A stretch of DNA of 64,000 bases, taken from contig NZ_BDBU01000028.1 of the NCBI RefSeq assembly GCF_001613145.1, positions 62,001 to 126,000 of the forward strand, written 5' to 3'. The number at the start of each line of letters is the position of its first letter. Within the stretch, counting starts at the first letter, position 1. A program made the translations under genes and the position numbers. The stretch comes from Nocardia jejuensis NBRC 103114 (GTDB taxonomy: Bacteria; Actinomycetota; Actinomycetes; Mycobacteriales; Mycobacteriaceae). The notes below the pieces were generated by a model, which saw only the letters and a list, made by a program, of their open reading frames with translations, ran no database searches and was not told the origin of the DNA. Positions 24,833 through 33,870 of this stretch are shown here, one piece after another.

Positions 24833-25537
24833 TCAGATCTGGCGGATCTTGGTAGCGATGCGGTCGGCTATCACCGCGGAGGTGCGCGAATCGGCGTAGG
24901 CGCAGCTGGAGATTTCGATGAGGACGTTGCCCTGGGTCCGCATGGTGAACGAGCACACCCAGGTGCTGGAGTCCTTGGGGGTGAGGGTCCAGTCGACGGA
25001 CGTCGCGGAGGCGTCGGTGGTGTGCGGGACCTGGTTGACGCGCAGGGTGGACTTGGTGGCCTTGCCGTCCTGGGAGGTGCTGGTGACGTCCTTGTCGCGG
25101 CATTTGGCCAGGGTGTCGGTGTACTGGGTGACCATCGCCTCGGCCTGCAGGAAATTCTTGAAGGTGGTGACGGTCTGGTAGATGGCGTGCTGATAATCGT
25201 CGCCGGGCTCCTGCAGGGAGCGCAGGCGGTAGCCGTTCCACTTGTCGCCGTAGGTCTCCGAGTCGCCGGTGTAGAACATGGGCGCACACTCGGGCTTGCT
25301 GTAGGTGAAGTTCGGGACGGTGGGAACGGTGTTCTCGAACTTCTGCGCCAACGTCTTCGCCGCGACGAGCTTGTTCATCTCGTCGACCGTCAGCATGACG
25401 TCGGGGATCTTGTCGGGGGTCAGTCGCGGCATCTTGGCCACCACCGGATCCGGCACGGCCGTACCACTCGTGACCCCGCCGCAACCCGCCGCCAACATCA
25501 GCAGCGACAAGCCCACGGCGATATGACGCCCCCGCAT
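24833..25537 (-). CDS. Lipoprotein, PknH-like sensor domain
   Basis: The 234-residue protein starts at ATG 25537 after AGAGGAGG. The signal peptide ends at lipobox LAAGC. The mature part has paired cysteines ('KPECAPMF', 'LAKCRDK', 'WVCSFT', 'SSCAYAD') and the pattern of the mycobacterial PknH extracellular sensor domain found in lipoproteins such as LpqA/LprH ('SETYGDKWNGYRLRSLQEPGDDYQHAIYQTV'). Two disulfides are likely. It probably binds a ligand at the outer face of the membrane; no kinase is nearby. It is followed at 25608 by another minus-strand gene. Confidence 0.82.
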   Translation of the reverse strand: MRGRHIAVGLSLLMLAAGCGGVTSGTAVPDPVVAKMPRLTPDKIPDVMLTVDEMNKLVAAKTLAQKFENTVPTVPNFTYSKPECAPMFYTGDSETYGDKWNGYRLRSLQEPGDDYQHAIYQTVTTFKNFLQAEAMVTQYTDTLAKCRDKDVTSTSQDGKATKSTLRVNQVPHTTDASATSVDWTLTPKDSSTWVCSFTMRTQGNVLIEISSCAYADSRTSAVIADRIATKIRQI

Positions 25538-25607
25538 TGGTCCTCCTCTGAACCCGAAACAGCTCGAAGCATAGCCGCCACAGCGGACGCAACGCTCGCC
25601 GTCGAGA

Positions 25608-26579
25608 TCAGGAGATACGCTGCCGCAACCACTCCGGGATCTCGTCACCGGCGCGCGGGTACGCGGCCAGCTCGCGGCGGCATTCGTCGGCGTCGGGCAC
25701 CGGCAACCATTCCGGAACGTCCTGGAACGACAGCTTGAACTGCGCGCGATCCTCATCGGATTTGATCGCCACCTGCCCGCTGAGCCAGGTTCCGGTCATC
25801 TGGTCGTAGCAGACCTCTTTGAGCTTGTTCACCAGCGCCAGCACCTCCTCCGAGGGCTTGGCGTCATCGACCGACTCGTCACCCAGCTGCAGCTGGATGC
25901 CCGCGTGCCCGTCCTCGCCGACCAGCGAGAACCACAGCACTGCCAGCTGCCAGTTCGCGGGCAGCTCATCGGTGAGCGCGCTGATCAGGGCGCTCTCCAC
26001 CATGTCCCGGTCCGGCGAACGCGGCACCGCGGACAGCGAATCCGGCTCCTGCTCCCCCGTGGCCACGATCAGATCCGCGTGATGCGCGGACATCGCCTCC
26101 ATCACCACGTCCACCGCGACGGGTAGCCGGTCGGCGGTCAGGTACAGCGGTTGATCCACGGCCCGCTTGGCGCGCGCGTCACCCAGCGCGAGCACCCGCG
26201 AGCGGTAATCCTCCGGATCGCGCATGAGCACCTCGGCGAACCGCTCCTCACGGCCACCGCCGAGCAGCCGCCCCACCCGCACCCGAATCCGATCGACCTC
26301 GTGCCACGCGACGTGCGGATACCCCTGATAGGTGAAGCCCTGATCGGTGATGATCAGCGAGGGTGCGGGACGGATCAACTCGTGCAGCATGGCCAGCACG
26401 CCGAAGGCGAACACCGCCATCGAGAATCCGCCCAGCAGGCGCAGCGGCGTGCTCTCGGCGGCATCGAAGACCAGCAACCCGGGCAGGGCCGCCATGATCA
26501 CAAAGAAGACTAGACCGCCGAATGCGCCCGACCTGGATGGGTAGTACTCGGTGATCGAATCGCGCCCCGCATCATGCAC
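25608..26579 (-). CDS. Membrane PH-like protein with C-terminal immunity-like (YezG/DUF600-type?) domain
   Basis: The 323-residue protein has two transmembrane helices near residues 20–60. A PH-like segment of the STM3941 kind follows ('LIITDQGFTYQGYPHVAWHEVDRIRV'). The C-terminal ~140 residues ('ESALISALTDELPANWQLAVLWFSLVGEDGH... FKLSFQDVPEW... EIPEWLRQRI') have the pattern of YezG/DUF600 immunity proteins. That last match is an inference from motif order. No toxin gene is visible beside it. It lies 129 bases from mazG. Confidence 0.6.
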   Translation of the reverse strand: MHDAGRDSITEYYPSRSGAFGGLVFFVIMAALPGLLVFDAAESTPLRLLGGFSMAVFAFGVLAMLHELIRPAPSLIITDQGFTYQGYPHVAWHEVDRIRVRVGRLLGGGREERFAEVLMRDPEDYRSRVLALGDARAKRAVDQPLYLTADRLPVAVDVVMEAMSAHHADLIVATGEQEPDSLSAVPRSPDRDMVESALISALTDELPANWQLAVLWFSLVGEDGHAGIQLQLGDESVDDAKPSEEVLALVNKLKEVCYDQMTGTWLSGQVAIKSDEDRAQFKLSFQDVPEWLPVPDADECRRELAAYPRAGDEIPEWLRQRIS

Positions 26580-26708
26580 ACCGGAAACGCTAGCTCACTC
26601 GAGCCGACTGCAACACTGCCGCAATCCGGCGAAATCTCTCGCGACCGAAATCCGGCCACTCGCGACGGGGAATGCGCGACCTGTCTGCGCGACCTATCGG
26701 GGCCAGAA

Positions 26709-27653
26709 CTATCGGGGCCAGAATTCGATCCAGTCGGCCGCGGACAACGGCGAGCGAGTGCCGCGGGCACGCTCGGCGGCGTCCTCGGCCTCGCGGATGG
26801 CCGCGGCGAAAAGGAGCGTCCGCTTGCGCAGGAGCTCCTCGGCGCTGTCGGGGCCGCCGAGACGGACCGCCCGGAGCCCGTCGGGGACCAGTGAGTCGGG
26901 CAGGCCCGCTTTCGCGCTGCGCGAGCGCACCTTCTCCGCCAGAGCCAGCGCGGGCTGGGCCATCGCGATGCCGTCCAGACACGAGCGCCGGGCCTTCTCG
27001 GCGGATTTGCGTTCCTCCCAGGCGCGTTCCTGCGCGGCGATCTTGTCCTCGACGGCGGCGTCGGCCCCGAAATCCGCCTCGGTCAGGTGCGGACTGCGAT
27101 TCACCAGCTTGGCCACCAGTGCGGCCGCCACGTCCGCGACCGTGAATTCGCCTGCGGCCTCGGCGATCCGGGAGTGGAACAGCACCTGCAGCAGCAGATC
27201 GCCGAGCTCCTCCTTGATCGTCTCGGCGTCCTGCGCCTGCACCGCGTCGAGCAGTTCGTAGGTCTCCTCGAGCAGATACGGGCGCAGCGAATCGTGCGTC
27301 TGGGTGACCTCCCACCCGCCGAAATTCCACAGGCGATCCATGACGTCGACGGCCTCGCCGAGCGCCTCGGTCATCCGGGCCACGTCGGCGGTCGCCCCGG
27401 CGGCGTGTACGGCGTCGGTCGTCCCAGCAGCGGTGGGCACAGCGGCAGTCGTCCCGGGGTCGGTGGGCACAGCGGTGGCGGGCACGGACGGCTCACCCGC
27501 GGTCGAACTGATCGCATCGAGTTCGCCTGAGGCAGCACGTGTTCCGGCGGACCGCGCGGGCGCACTCGAACCCTCGGCGAGCTCTCGTCCGGGCACGGAG
27601 TCACGTCCGGGCCCGAAATCCCGGCCGTTGCCGGACGCGTGTGACCGAGTCAT
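26709..27653 (-). CDS. mazG: MazG nucleoside triphosphate pyrophosphohydrolase
   Basis: The 314-residue protein has a ~95-residue Ala/Thr/Pro-rich N-terminal extension and then one full MazG domain. The motif ExxE12–28ExxD is clear: 'LEETYELLDAV' then 'IKEELGDLLLQVLFH'. A helix 'AALVAKLVNRSPHLTEADFGAD' follows. MazG removes pyrophosphate from (aberrant) NTPs and protects against oxidative damage. The start overlaps the mfd stop by four bases, so they are coupled, as are Rv1021/Rv1020. Confidence 0.93.
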   Translation of the reverse strand: MTRSHASGNGRDFGPGRDSVPGRELAEGSSAPARSAGTRAASGELDAISSTAGEPSVPATAVPTDPGTTAAVPTAAGTTDAVHAAGATADVARMTEALGEAVDVMDRLWNFGGWEVTQTHDSLRPYLLEETYELLDAVQAQDAETIKEELGDLLLQVLFHSRIAEAAGEFTVADVAAALVAKLVNRSPHLTEADFGADAAVEDKIAAQERAWEERKSAEKARRSCLDGIAMAQPALALAEKVRSRSAKAGLPDSLVPDGLRAVRLGGPDSAEELLRKRTLLFAAAIREAEDAAERARGTRSPLSAADWIEFWPR

Positions 27654-30600
27654 CGGGCGGCGGACACCTCGGTCTCGACCGTGACGTCCACCGCGCCGGG
27701 CGCTTTTCCGTCGAGGGCGAGCAGCAGATCCGCGACGAACTGCAGGACCTGCACGTCGCGGACGCGCGCCGCGCCGACGCTGTCCTCCACCCGCGGGAGC
27801 GGGAGTTGCACGATGCCGGTGGTGGGACGGTAGGTGGCGTTCGGGTAGAGGCGCTTGAGCCGAAGCTGTTTGGAATCGGGCAGTTCCAGCGGCATGACCT
27901 TGAGAGAGGTTCCGGTGACGCCGATTTCGGTCAGCCTGTAGTGCCGTGCCAGCAGGCGCAGCTTGGCCACCGAGACCAGCCTGCCCACCTCCACCGGCAG
28001 CGGGCCGTAGCGGTCAACCAGCTCCTCGACGACGGCGGCGAGCGCCGAATCGTCTTGCGCGGCAGCCAGTTTGCGGTAGCCCTCCAGGCGCAGACGATCC
28101 GAGGCGATGTAGTCGGGCGGAATGTGCGCGTCCACCGGAAGGTCGATGCGCACCTCCCTCTGCTCCTCGTCCACCGCGATCGGGCGGCCGTCCGCGGCGG
28201 CCCGGTACGCCTCCACCGCCTCGCCGACGAGTCGCACGTAGAGGTCGAAACCGACACCCGCGACGTGACCCGACTGCTCCGCGCCGAGCACATTGCCCGC
28301 ACCGCGAATCTCGAGGTCCTTCATGGCGACCGCCATGCCCGCACCCAGGTCCGAGTTCTGCGAAATGGTGGCGAGCCGGTCGTAGGCGGTCTCGGTGAGC
28401 GGCTTCTCCGGCGGGTACAGGAAGTAGGCGTAGCCGCGCTCACGACTGCGGCCGACCCGGCCACGCAGCTGGTGCAGCTGCGAAAGACCCAGTGCGTCAG
28501 CGCGTTCCACGATCAGCGTATTGGCATTGGAGATGTCCAGCCCGGTCTCGATGATGGTGGTGCACACCAGCACGTCGAACTCGCGCTCCCAGAAACCCTG
28601 CACCGTCTTCTCGAGGTTGTCCTCGTTCATCTGACCGTGGGCGACGGCGACCCTCGCCTCGGGCACCAGCTCGCGAATCCGCGCCGCCGCCTTGTCGATC
28701 GAGGACACCCGGTTGTGCACGTAGAACACCTGGCCGTCGCGAAGCAGCTCGCGCCGCAGCGCGGCGGCGACCTGCTTGTCGTTGTACGCGCCGACATAGG
28801 TGAGCACCGGATGCCGCTCCTCCGGCGGCGTGAGGATGGTGGACATCTCGCGAATGCCCGCCAGGCTCATCTCCAGGGTGCGCGGAATCGGCGTGGCGGA
28901 CATGGTGAGTACGTCCACGTGCGTGCGCAGCGCCTTGATGTGCTCCTTGTGCTCGACGCCGAAGCGCTGCTCCTCGTCGATGACGACCAGGCCCAGATCC
29001 TTCCAGCGCACGCCGGTCTGGATCAGGCGGTGCGTGCCGACGACGATATCCACCTCACCGGCGGCCATTCCCTCGATGATCTCGCGAGATTCGGCCGCGT
29101 CGGTGAAGCGCGAGAGACCCTTCACCTTCACCGGGAAGCCCGACATGCGCTCGGTGAAGGTCTGCAGATGCTGTTGCGCCAGTAGCGTTGTCGGCACCAG
29201 CACCGCGACCTGCTTGCCGTCCTGCACGGCCTTGAACGCCGCGCGCACCGCGATCTCGGTCTTGCCGTAGCCGACGTCGCCACAGACCACGCGGTCCATC
29301 GGGACCGTCTTCTCCATGTCCGCCTTCACCTCGGCGATGGCGGTGAGCTGATCGACGGTCTCGGTGAACGCGAACGCGTCCTCCATCTCCTGCTGCCACG
29401 GCGTGTCCGGACCGAACGCGTGACCGGGCGCCGCCTGGCGCACCGCGTACAGCTGCACCAGCTCGGTCGCGATCTCGCGAACGGCCTTGCGCGCCTTGCG
29501 TTTCGTGTTCTGCCAGTCCGAGCCGCCCAACTTGGACAGACTGGGCAGCTCGCCGCCCACGTACCGCGAGAGCTGATCGAGCGAATCCATCGGGACGAAA
29601 AGCCGGTCCCCCGGCTGCCCGCGCTTGCTCGGCGCGTACTCGATGACCAGGTACTCGCGCCGGGCTCCGGCGATGGTCCGCTCGATCATCTCCACGAACC
29701 GGCCGATGCCGTGCTGATCGTGCACGACCATGTCACCGGCGCTGAGCGCCAGCGGATCGACTTGATTGCGCCGCCGCGCGGCCAGCTTCCTGCCGTCGCC
29801 CGCGGCCGTGACGCGATTGCCGGTGAGATCGGATTCCGAGATCACGACGAGCTTGGCGTCCTCGAAAACGACGCCGTCGTGCAACGATCCACACAGCACG
29901 CCGACCAGTCCGCGCACCGGTTCCGCGCCCGGCTCCAGCGTCGCCGCAGGCACCTCGGCCTCACCGAGACGCTCCAGGAAGCGTTGCGCCGTACCGTGTC
30001 CCGCGACCACGATGACCGCGCGGCCACCGGTGGAGACGTGCGCGCGCAAGGAGGCGAACAGGGTGGCGACCAGTTCCTCCGAGCCGCGCGCCGAGGGCGC
30101 GGCCAGCACCGGCAGCACGATCTCGTCCGGATGATCGGCGATCAGCGGGCTCAGCGTCCACCACGGCAGGCCGCGCTTGTCGGCGTCCGCGTGCACCACG
30201 TCCAGGCCTCGATACGAGGAGGCCGCCAGATCCAGGCCGTGCGCGCCGAGCGGCGCCGCGCCACCGAACGACGCCGCCGTCCACGACGCTTCGAGGAACT
30301 CCTGCCCGGTGCGCACCAGATCGGCGGCGCGGGTGCGGACCTTCTCCGGATCGCACAGCAGCACATGGGTTTCCGGCGGCAGCGCCTCGGTGAGCAACCG
30401 CAGCTCACCCGGCTGCAGCACCGGCAGCAGGGCCTCCATACCCTCGACCGGGATGCCCTGCGACAGCTTCTCCAGCATCTCCACCAGGGCGGCGTCGGCG
30501 GGATTCTCGGCCGCCACCTCCGCGGCCCGCTCGCGCAGGGCGGGGGTCAGCAGCAGTTCCCGGCACGGCTGTGCGACCACCAGATCGATGGGCGTGTCGT

Positions 30601-31267
30601 GCAGCGAGCGCTGATCGGCGACCGAGAAGGCACGCAGTTCGGAGACCTCGTCACCCCAGAACTCCACGCGCACCGGATGATCCGCCGTCGGCGGGAACAG
30701 GTCCAGAATGCCGCCGCGCACCGCGAACTCACCGCGCTTGCCGACCATGTCGACCCGCTCGTAGGCGAACTCGACCAGTCGTGCGAGCAATTCGTCGAAG
30801 TCGTGCTCCGCCCCGACCCGCAGCAGGATGGGCTCGACGTCGCCGAGTCCGCTCGCCATCGGCTGCATGAGCGAGCGCACCGTGGTGACCACCACGCGCA
30901 GCGGCTCGTGGTAGATCGGATCGTCGGGGTGGGCAAGCCGCCGCAGCACCTGCAGGCGCTTGCCGACCGTGTCCGCGCCCGGCGAGAGCCGCTCGTGCGG
31001 CAGCGTCTCCCAGGACGGGAACAGCGCGACGGTGTCACCCAGGATCTCCGTCAGCTCGGCGGTCAGGTCGTCGGCCTCGCGTCCGGTGGCCGTCACCACC
31101 ACCAGCGGCCGCTGTGCGGCAATGGTCACGGCCACGAAGGGACGGGCCGCCGAGGGCGCCACCAGCATGGCCGAGCCCCGCCCGATCAGCTTGGTGACCT
31201 GCTGCAACGCGGAGTCGGTACCAGCCACTGCGGCCAATCCCGCTAAAGGTGGACGATGGGTGGGCAT
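27650..31267 (-). CDS. mfd: Transcription-repair coupling factor Mfd
   Basis: The 1205-residue protein has all Mfd modules. These are the UvrB-like N-terminus, the RNA polymerase interaction domain ('GDMVVHDQHGIGRFVEM'), the helicase core with Walker A 'GDVGYGKTEIAVRAAF', the DEEQ box 'VVIDEEQRFGVEHKEH', 'MSATPIPRTLEMSL', 'GRVGRSRERGYAYFLYP', and the C-terminal TRCF domain. Mfd removes stalled RNA polymerase and recruits UvrA. It is the first gene of the mfd–mazG unit. The divergent DUF1801 gene starts 95 bases away. Confidence 0.97.
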   Translation of the reverse strand: MPTHRPPLAGLAAVAGTDSALQQVTKLIGRGSAMLVAPSAARPFVAVTIAAQRPLVVVTATGREADDLTAELTEILGDTVALFPSWETLPHERLSPGADTVGKRLQVLRRLAHPDDPIYHEPLRVVVTTVRSLMQPMASGLGDVEPILLRVGAEHDFDELLARLVEFAYERVDMVGKRGEFAVRGGILDLFPPTADHPVRVEFWGDEVSELRAFSVADQRSLHDTPIDLVVAQPCRELLLTPALRERAAEVAAENPADAALVEMLEKLSQGIPVEGMEALLPVLQPGELRLLTEALPPETHVLLCDPEKVRTRAADLVRTGQEFLEASWTAASFGGAAPLGAHGLDLAASSYRGLDVVHADADKRGLPWWTLSPLIADHPDEIVLPVLAAPSARGSEELVATLFASLRAHVSTGGRAVIVVAGHGTAQRFLERLGEAEVPAATLEPGAEPVRGLVGVLCGSLHDGVVFEDAKLVVISESDLTGNRVTAAGDGRKLAARRRNQVDPLALSAGDMVVHDQHGIGRFVEMIERTIAGARREYLVIEYAPSKRGQPGDRLFVPMDSLDQLSRYVGGELPSLSKLGGSDWQNTKRKARKAVREIATELVQLYAVRQAAPGHAFGPDTPWQQEMEDAFAFTETVDQLTAIAEVKADMEKTVPMDRVVCGDVGYGKTEIAVRAAFKAVQDGKQVAVLVPTTLLAQQHLQTFTERMSGFPVKVKGLSRFTDAAESREIIEGMAAGEVDIVVGTHRLIQTGVRWKDLGLVVIDEEQRFGVEHKEHIKALRTHVDVLTMSATPIPRTLEMSLAGIREMSTILTPPEERHPVLTYVGAYNDKQVAAALRRELLRDGQVFYVHNRVSSIDKAAARIRELVPEARVAVAHGQMNEDNLEKTVQGFWEREFDVLVCTTIIETGLDISNANTLIVERADALGLSQLHQLRGRVGRSRERGYAYFLYPPEKPLTETAYDRLATISQNSDLGAGMAVAMKDLEIRGAGNVLGAEQSGHVAGVGFDLYVRLVGEAVEAYRAAADGRPIAVDEEQREVRIDLPVDAHIPPDYIASDRLRLEGYRKLAAAQDDSALAAVVEELVDRYGPLPVEVGRLVSVAKLRLLARHYRLTEIGVTGTSLKVMPLELPDSKQLRLKRLYPNATYRPTTGIVQLPLPRVEDSVGAARVRDVQVLQFVADLLLALDGKAPGAVDVTVETEVSAAR

Positions 31268-31362
31268 ATGCGGACTCCTGGGCGCGGATCAGCGTTTCAG
31301 ACGGCCAACCGAGTCTAGTCACCCTGTCGGACAGACCCGGATCTGCGTGCTTTGATACCGAT

Positions 31363-31767
31363 ATGTCCTATGTCGTGGATCCGCGAGTGGACGACTACAT
31401 CGACGCCCTGCCCGAGTGGCAGCAGGTGATCTGCCGGCAGGTGCGCGAGATCGTGCACGAGGCGGATCCCGGGGTGAGCGAGACCGTCAAGCGGCGCGTG
31501 CAGCCCTACTTCGTGCTCGACGGCAATATCTGCGCTCTGCTCGCCACCAGGGACGCGGTGGACATCTTTCTCTACGACGGCGCCATCGTCCCGGATCCGG
31601 CCGGCATCATCACCGGCGGACACGAGAACAAGACCGCGCGCATGATCGCGGTGAAACGGGACGAAAAGCTCGACGCCTCAGCACTTCTGGCCATGTTCCG
31701 GCAGATCGTCGCCAACAACCGCGCGGGCGGCTGGCGAAAACTGAAGCGGGAGAACCCCGATCTCTAG
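31363..31767 (+). CDS. DUF1801 domain-containing protein
   Basis: The 134-residue protein has the DUF1801 pattern: 'VDDYIDALPEWQQVICRQVREIVHEADPGVSETVKRRVQPYF', 'ICALLATRDAVDIFLYDGA' and the end 'GGWRKLKRENPDL'. The family is widespread and its function unclear. No ribosome site precedes the ATG; a TTGATA lies five bases upstream, so the transcript may be leaderless. A tandem repeat array begins 18 bases after the stop. Confidence 0.82.
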   Translation: MSYVVDPRVDDYIDALPEWQQVICRQVREIVHEADPGVSETVKRRVQPYFVLDGNICALLATRDAVDIFLYDGAIVPDPAGIITGGHENKTARMIAVKRDEKLDASALLAMFRQIVANNRAGGWRKLKRENPDL

Positions 31768-31784
31768 CTCACCGCGTGCGGTCC

Positions 31785-31907
31785 ACTCACCGCACGCAGC
31801 GACTCACCGCACATACCGACTCACTGCACGTACCGACTCACTGCACACAGCGGCCTCACTGCACACAGCGGCCTCACTGCACACAGCGGCCTCACTGCAC
31901 ATAGCGG
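31785..31907. repeat. Tandem array of seven 17–18-bp units
   Basis: Seven adjacent copies of the pattern ACTCACTGCACACAGCG(G) are visible: three of 17 bases (31785–31835), then four of 18 bases (31836–31907). Copies five and six are identical. The last copy runs into the 3' end of the convergent TetR gene and encodes its final residues RYVQ and stop. The array fills the gap between the two convergent genes. Confidence 0.9.
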
Positions 31908-32539
31908 CGGAGCCGGCGCGCGGCGAACTCACGGAAGTACGCGACCTTCTCCTCCGGCACGATCGAGGGCAGCAGGAAGTACCACGCGCGTTCCATGCGA
32001 GTCGCCATCTGATCGATGGACTCGGTACTGACAGCGACCATGTGGACGCCGGTGGTCACCTCCTGCAACAGCAGGCCGATGGTCTCCGGATCCAGATCGT
32101 GCTGCAGATCCCCTTGGGCGATGGCACGTTCGGCCAGCAACCGGTGCGTCTCGCCCCAGGTCTTGGCGATGTTCTCACCCGCGGCGCCACGGTAGTCGCC
32201 GATCTGATGGGTGAGCTTGAGCATCGCTCCCACCATCGGATCGTTCATCGTCAGATCCGCGACCACATAGGTGATCCCGATGCACGCCTCCAGCGCGGGC
32301 ACCCGGGGATCGAAGAAACCCTGGCAGGCACTGATCAATCGCTCGTTGCCCTGATCGACCACGGCGCGCGCCAGCTCTTCCTTCGAGCCGAAGTGAAAGT
32401 ACAAGGCGCCCTTGGTCACATTGGACTGTGCGATGATCTCCGACAGGCTCGCGTTCGCATAGCCCAGCCGCAGAAAGACATCGGCCGCGCCCGCTAGCAC
32501 GGAGTCGCGAGTGATCTCCGCACGCGCTTGCCTAGCCAT
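31892..32539 (-). CDS. TetR family regulator, gamma-butyrolactone receptor (ScbR/ArpA) type
   Basis: The 215-residue protein has the N-terminus characteristic of autoregulator receptors: 'MARQARAEITRDSVLAGAADVFLRLGYANASLSEIIAQSNVTKGALYFHFGSKEELA'. The recognition helix lies in 'VTKGALYFHF'. The C-terminal domain includes 'TWGETHRLLAERAIAQGDLQHDLDPE'. ScbR-type proteins release DNA on binding gamma-butyrolactone signals and control antibiotic genes. No butyrolactone synthase gene is seen here. A direct repeat just upstream (32568–32603) is a plausible operator. Confidence 0.82.
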   Translation of the reverse strand: MARQARAEITRDSVLAGAADVFLRLGYANASLSEIIAQSNVTKGALYFHFGSKEELARAVVDQGNERLISACQGFFDPRVPALEACIGITYVVADLTMNDPMVGAMLKLTHQIGDYRGAAGENIAKTWGETHRLLAERAIAQGDLQHDLDPETIGLLLQEVTTGVHMVAVSTESIDQMATRMERAWYFLLPSIVPEEKVAYFREFAARRLRRYVQ

Positions 32540-32567
32540 CAGATCCGCCTGTCATCAAACCAGCCAT

Positions 32568-32603
32568 CCTGAAGTAGACCGATATCCCGAAGTAGACCGA
32601 CAT
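32568..32603. promoter_or_regulatory. Two 18-bp direct repeats before the ScbR-like gene
   Basis: CCTGAAGTAGACCGATAT is followed immediately by CCCGAAGTAGACCGACAT; 15 of 18 bases agree. The pair starts 29 bases upstream of the ATG at 32539, inside the likely promoter. It could be an autoregulatory site, although ScbR-type sites are usually inverted repeats. Confidence 0.45.
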
Positions 32604-32741
32604 CACAGTTCGAACAGCACTCTAAGGATGGGTGAACCGTACCACCCGGCTGCGCTGTGCCAGTCGATTCGAGCATTCGATCGATACTCCTTCGCAATTC
32701 GCTGGTTAACTGTCCAGTTCTGCCCCCGTACACCCCCCGTA

Positions 32742-33410
32742 TCAGACCGAAGGGTTCTGTACGCCTTTGACACTCGGCCATTCCGACGCCAGCTTGGGCT
32801 CCGCTTCCAAGTGCGTCAGGCCGTTCCAACACAGGTTCACCAGATGCGCCGCCACCACTTCCTTGCTCGGCTGCCGCTCGTCCAGCCACCAGGTGGCGGC
32901 CGTCGCGACCATGCCCACCAGCGCCTGCGCGTAGAGCGTCGCGAGACTGGTGTCGAAATCACGGCGATAGAAATCCTCGGCGAGGATGTGCGACACCTGA
33001 TTCACCGCCTCGTTCAACAGACTGGAGTAGGTGCCCTCCGCGGCCGAGGCGGGTTGATCGCGCATCAGGATCCGGAACCCGTCGGTGCGCTCTTCCATAT
33101 AGGTGAGCAACGCCAGCGCCACCTGCTCCAGCCGCACCCGCGACCGATTCTGATGCAGCGACGCGGTGATCATCTCCAGCAGTGCCGACATCTCTCGATC
33201 CACGACAACGGCATACAAACCCTCTTTGCCGCCGAAATGTTCGTACACCACAGGTTTCGAGACCTGGGCCCGCTGCGCGATCTCCTCCACGGAGGTGGCG
33301 TCGTAGCCGCGCTCGGCGAACAGCGCCCGCCCGATCTCGATCAATTGCTGCCGGCGCTGGGTGCCGGTCATCCGTGGACGCGATGGCTTGCTCACTTCAC
33401 CTGAAGCCAT
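32742..33410 (-). CDS. TetR/AcrR family regulator (Rv1019-like)
   Basis: The 222-residue protein has a standard HTH: 'RRQQLIEIGRALFAERGYDATSVEEIAQRAQVSKPVVYEHFGGKEGLYAVVVDREM'. The C-terminal domain ('ERTDGFRILMRDQPASAAEGTYSSLLNEAVNQVSHILAEDF') would bind the ligand. Its place between mfd and glmU matches Rv1019, an autoregulated TetR protein. The target genes are not visible. Confidence 0.85.
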   Translation of the reverse strand: MASGEVSKPSRPRMTGTQRRQQLIEIGRALFAERGYDATSVEEIAQRAQVSKPVVYEHFGGKEGLYAVVVDREMSALLEMITASLHQNRSRVRLEQVALALLTYMEERTDGFRILMRDQPASAAEGTYSSLLNEAVNQVSHILAEDFYRRDFDTSLATLYAQALVGMVATAATWWLDERQPSKEVVAAHLVNLCWNGLTHLEAEPKLASEWPSVKGVQNPSV

Positions 33411-33690
33411 CGCTCCCGCCTCCCTGCATTCCGACCGATCGACCTATAACTGTTCCAGACATCCCCGCATCGGGCGCTTCGGGTACCAAGCACTCTCTAG
33501 TTCGGCGATGTAACAACTGATTTAGCACGATTCGGGCAATTCGCCGGGCACCCGCGAACCCCGGCCGCGTCACGCGCCCACGACCCGGTGACCGGGGGCG
33601 GAGACACTCGATGACCGGCTCGAGTCACGGGGAGGCGGATTAGCCTCGAGGGGTGTTCATATGCGAGGATCGACCCGCAGAACGCTGCAA

Positions 33691-33761
33691 TCCGCCGTGG
33701 TGTAATGGCAGCACCACTGATTTTGGTTCAGTTAGTTCAGGTTCGAGTCCTGGCGGCGGAG
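33691..33761 (+). tRNA. tRNA-Gln (anticodon UUG)
   Basis: The 71-base gene folds with acceptor TCCGCCG/CGGCGGA and anticodon arm ACTGA-TTTTGGT-TCAGT (anticodon TTG). The T arm contains GTTCGAGTC and the discriminator is G. CCA is not encoded. It lies just upstream of glmU on the same strand. Confidence 0.97.
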
Positions 33762-33870
33762 CTTGCGAGCGGGGTCACTATCGTTGCTCCCGCACATCGC
33801 TGCCCACCCCCCTGTGGCCCAGCGCAACCAGAACTCAGCAAGCATGATGACCGGCAGCCGAGGGAGATCC

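Noticed and set aside
31785..31907. Repeat array considered as CRISPR
   Set aside because: Units are adjacent without spacers and only 17–18 bases long, with no cas genes; it is a simple tandem array.
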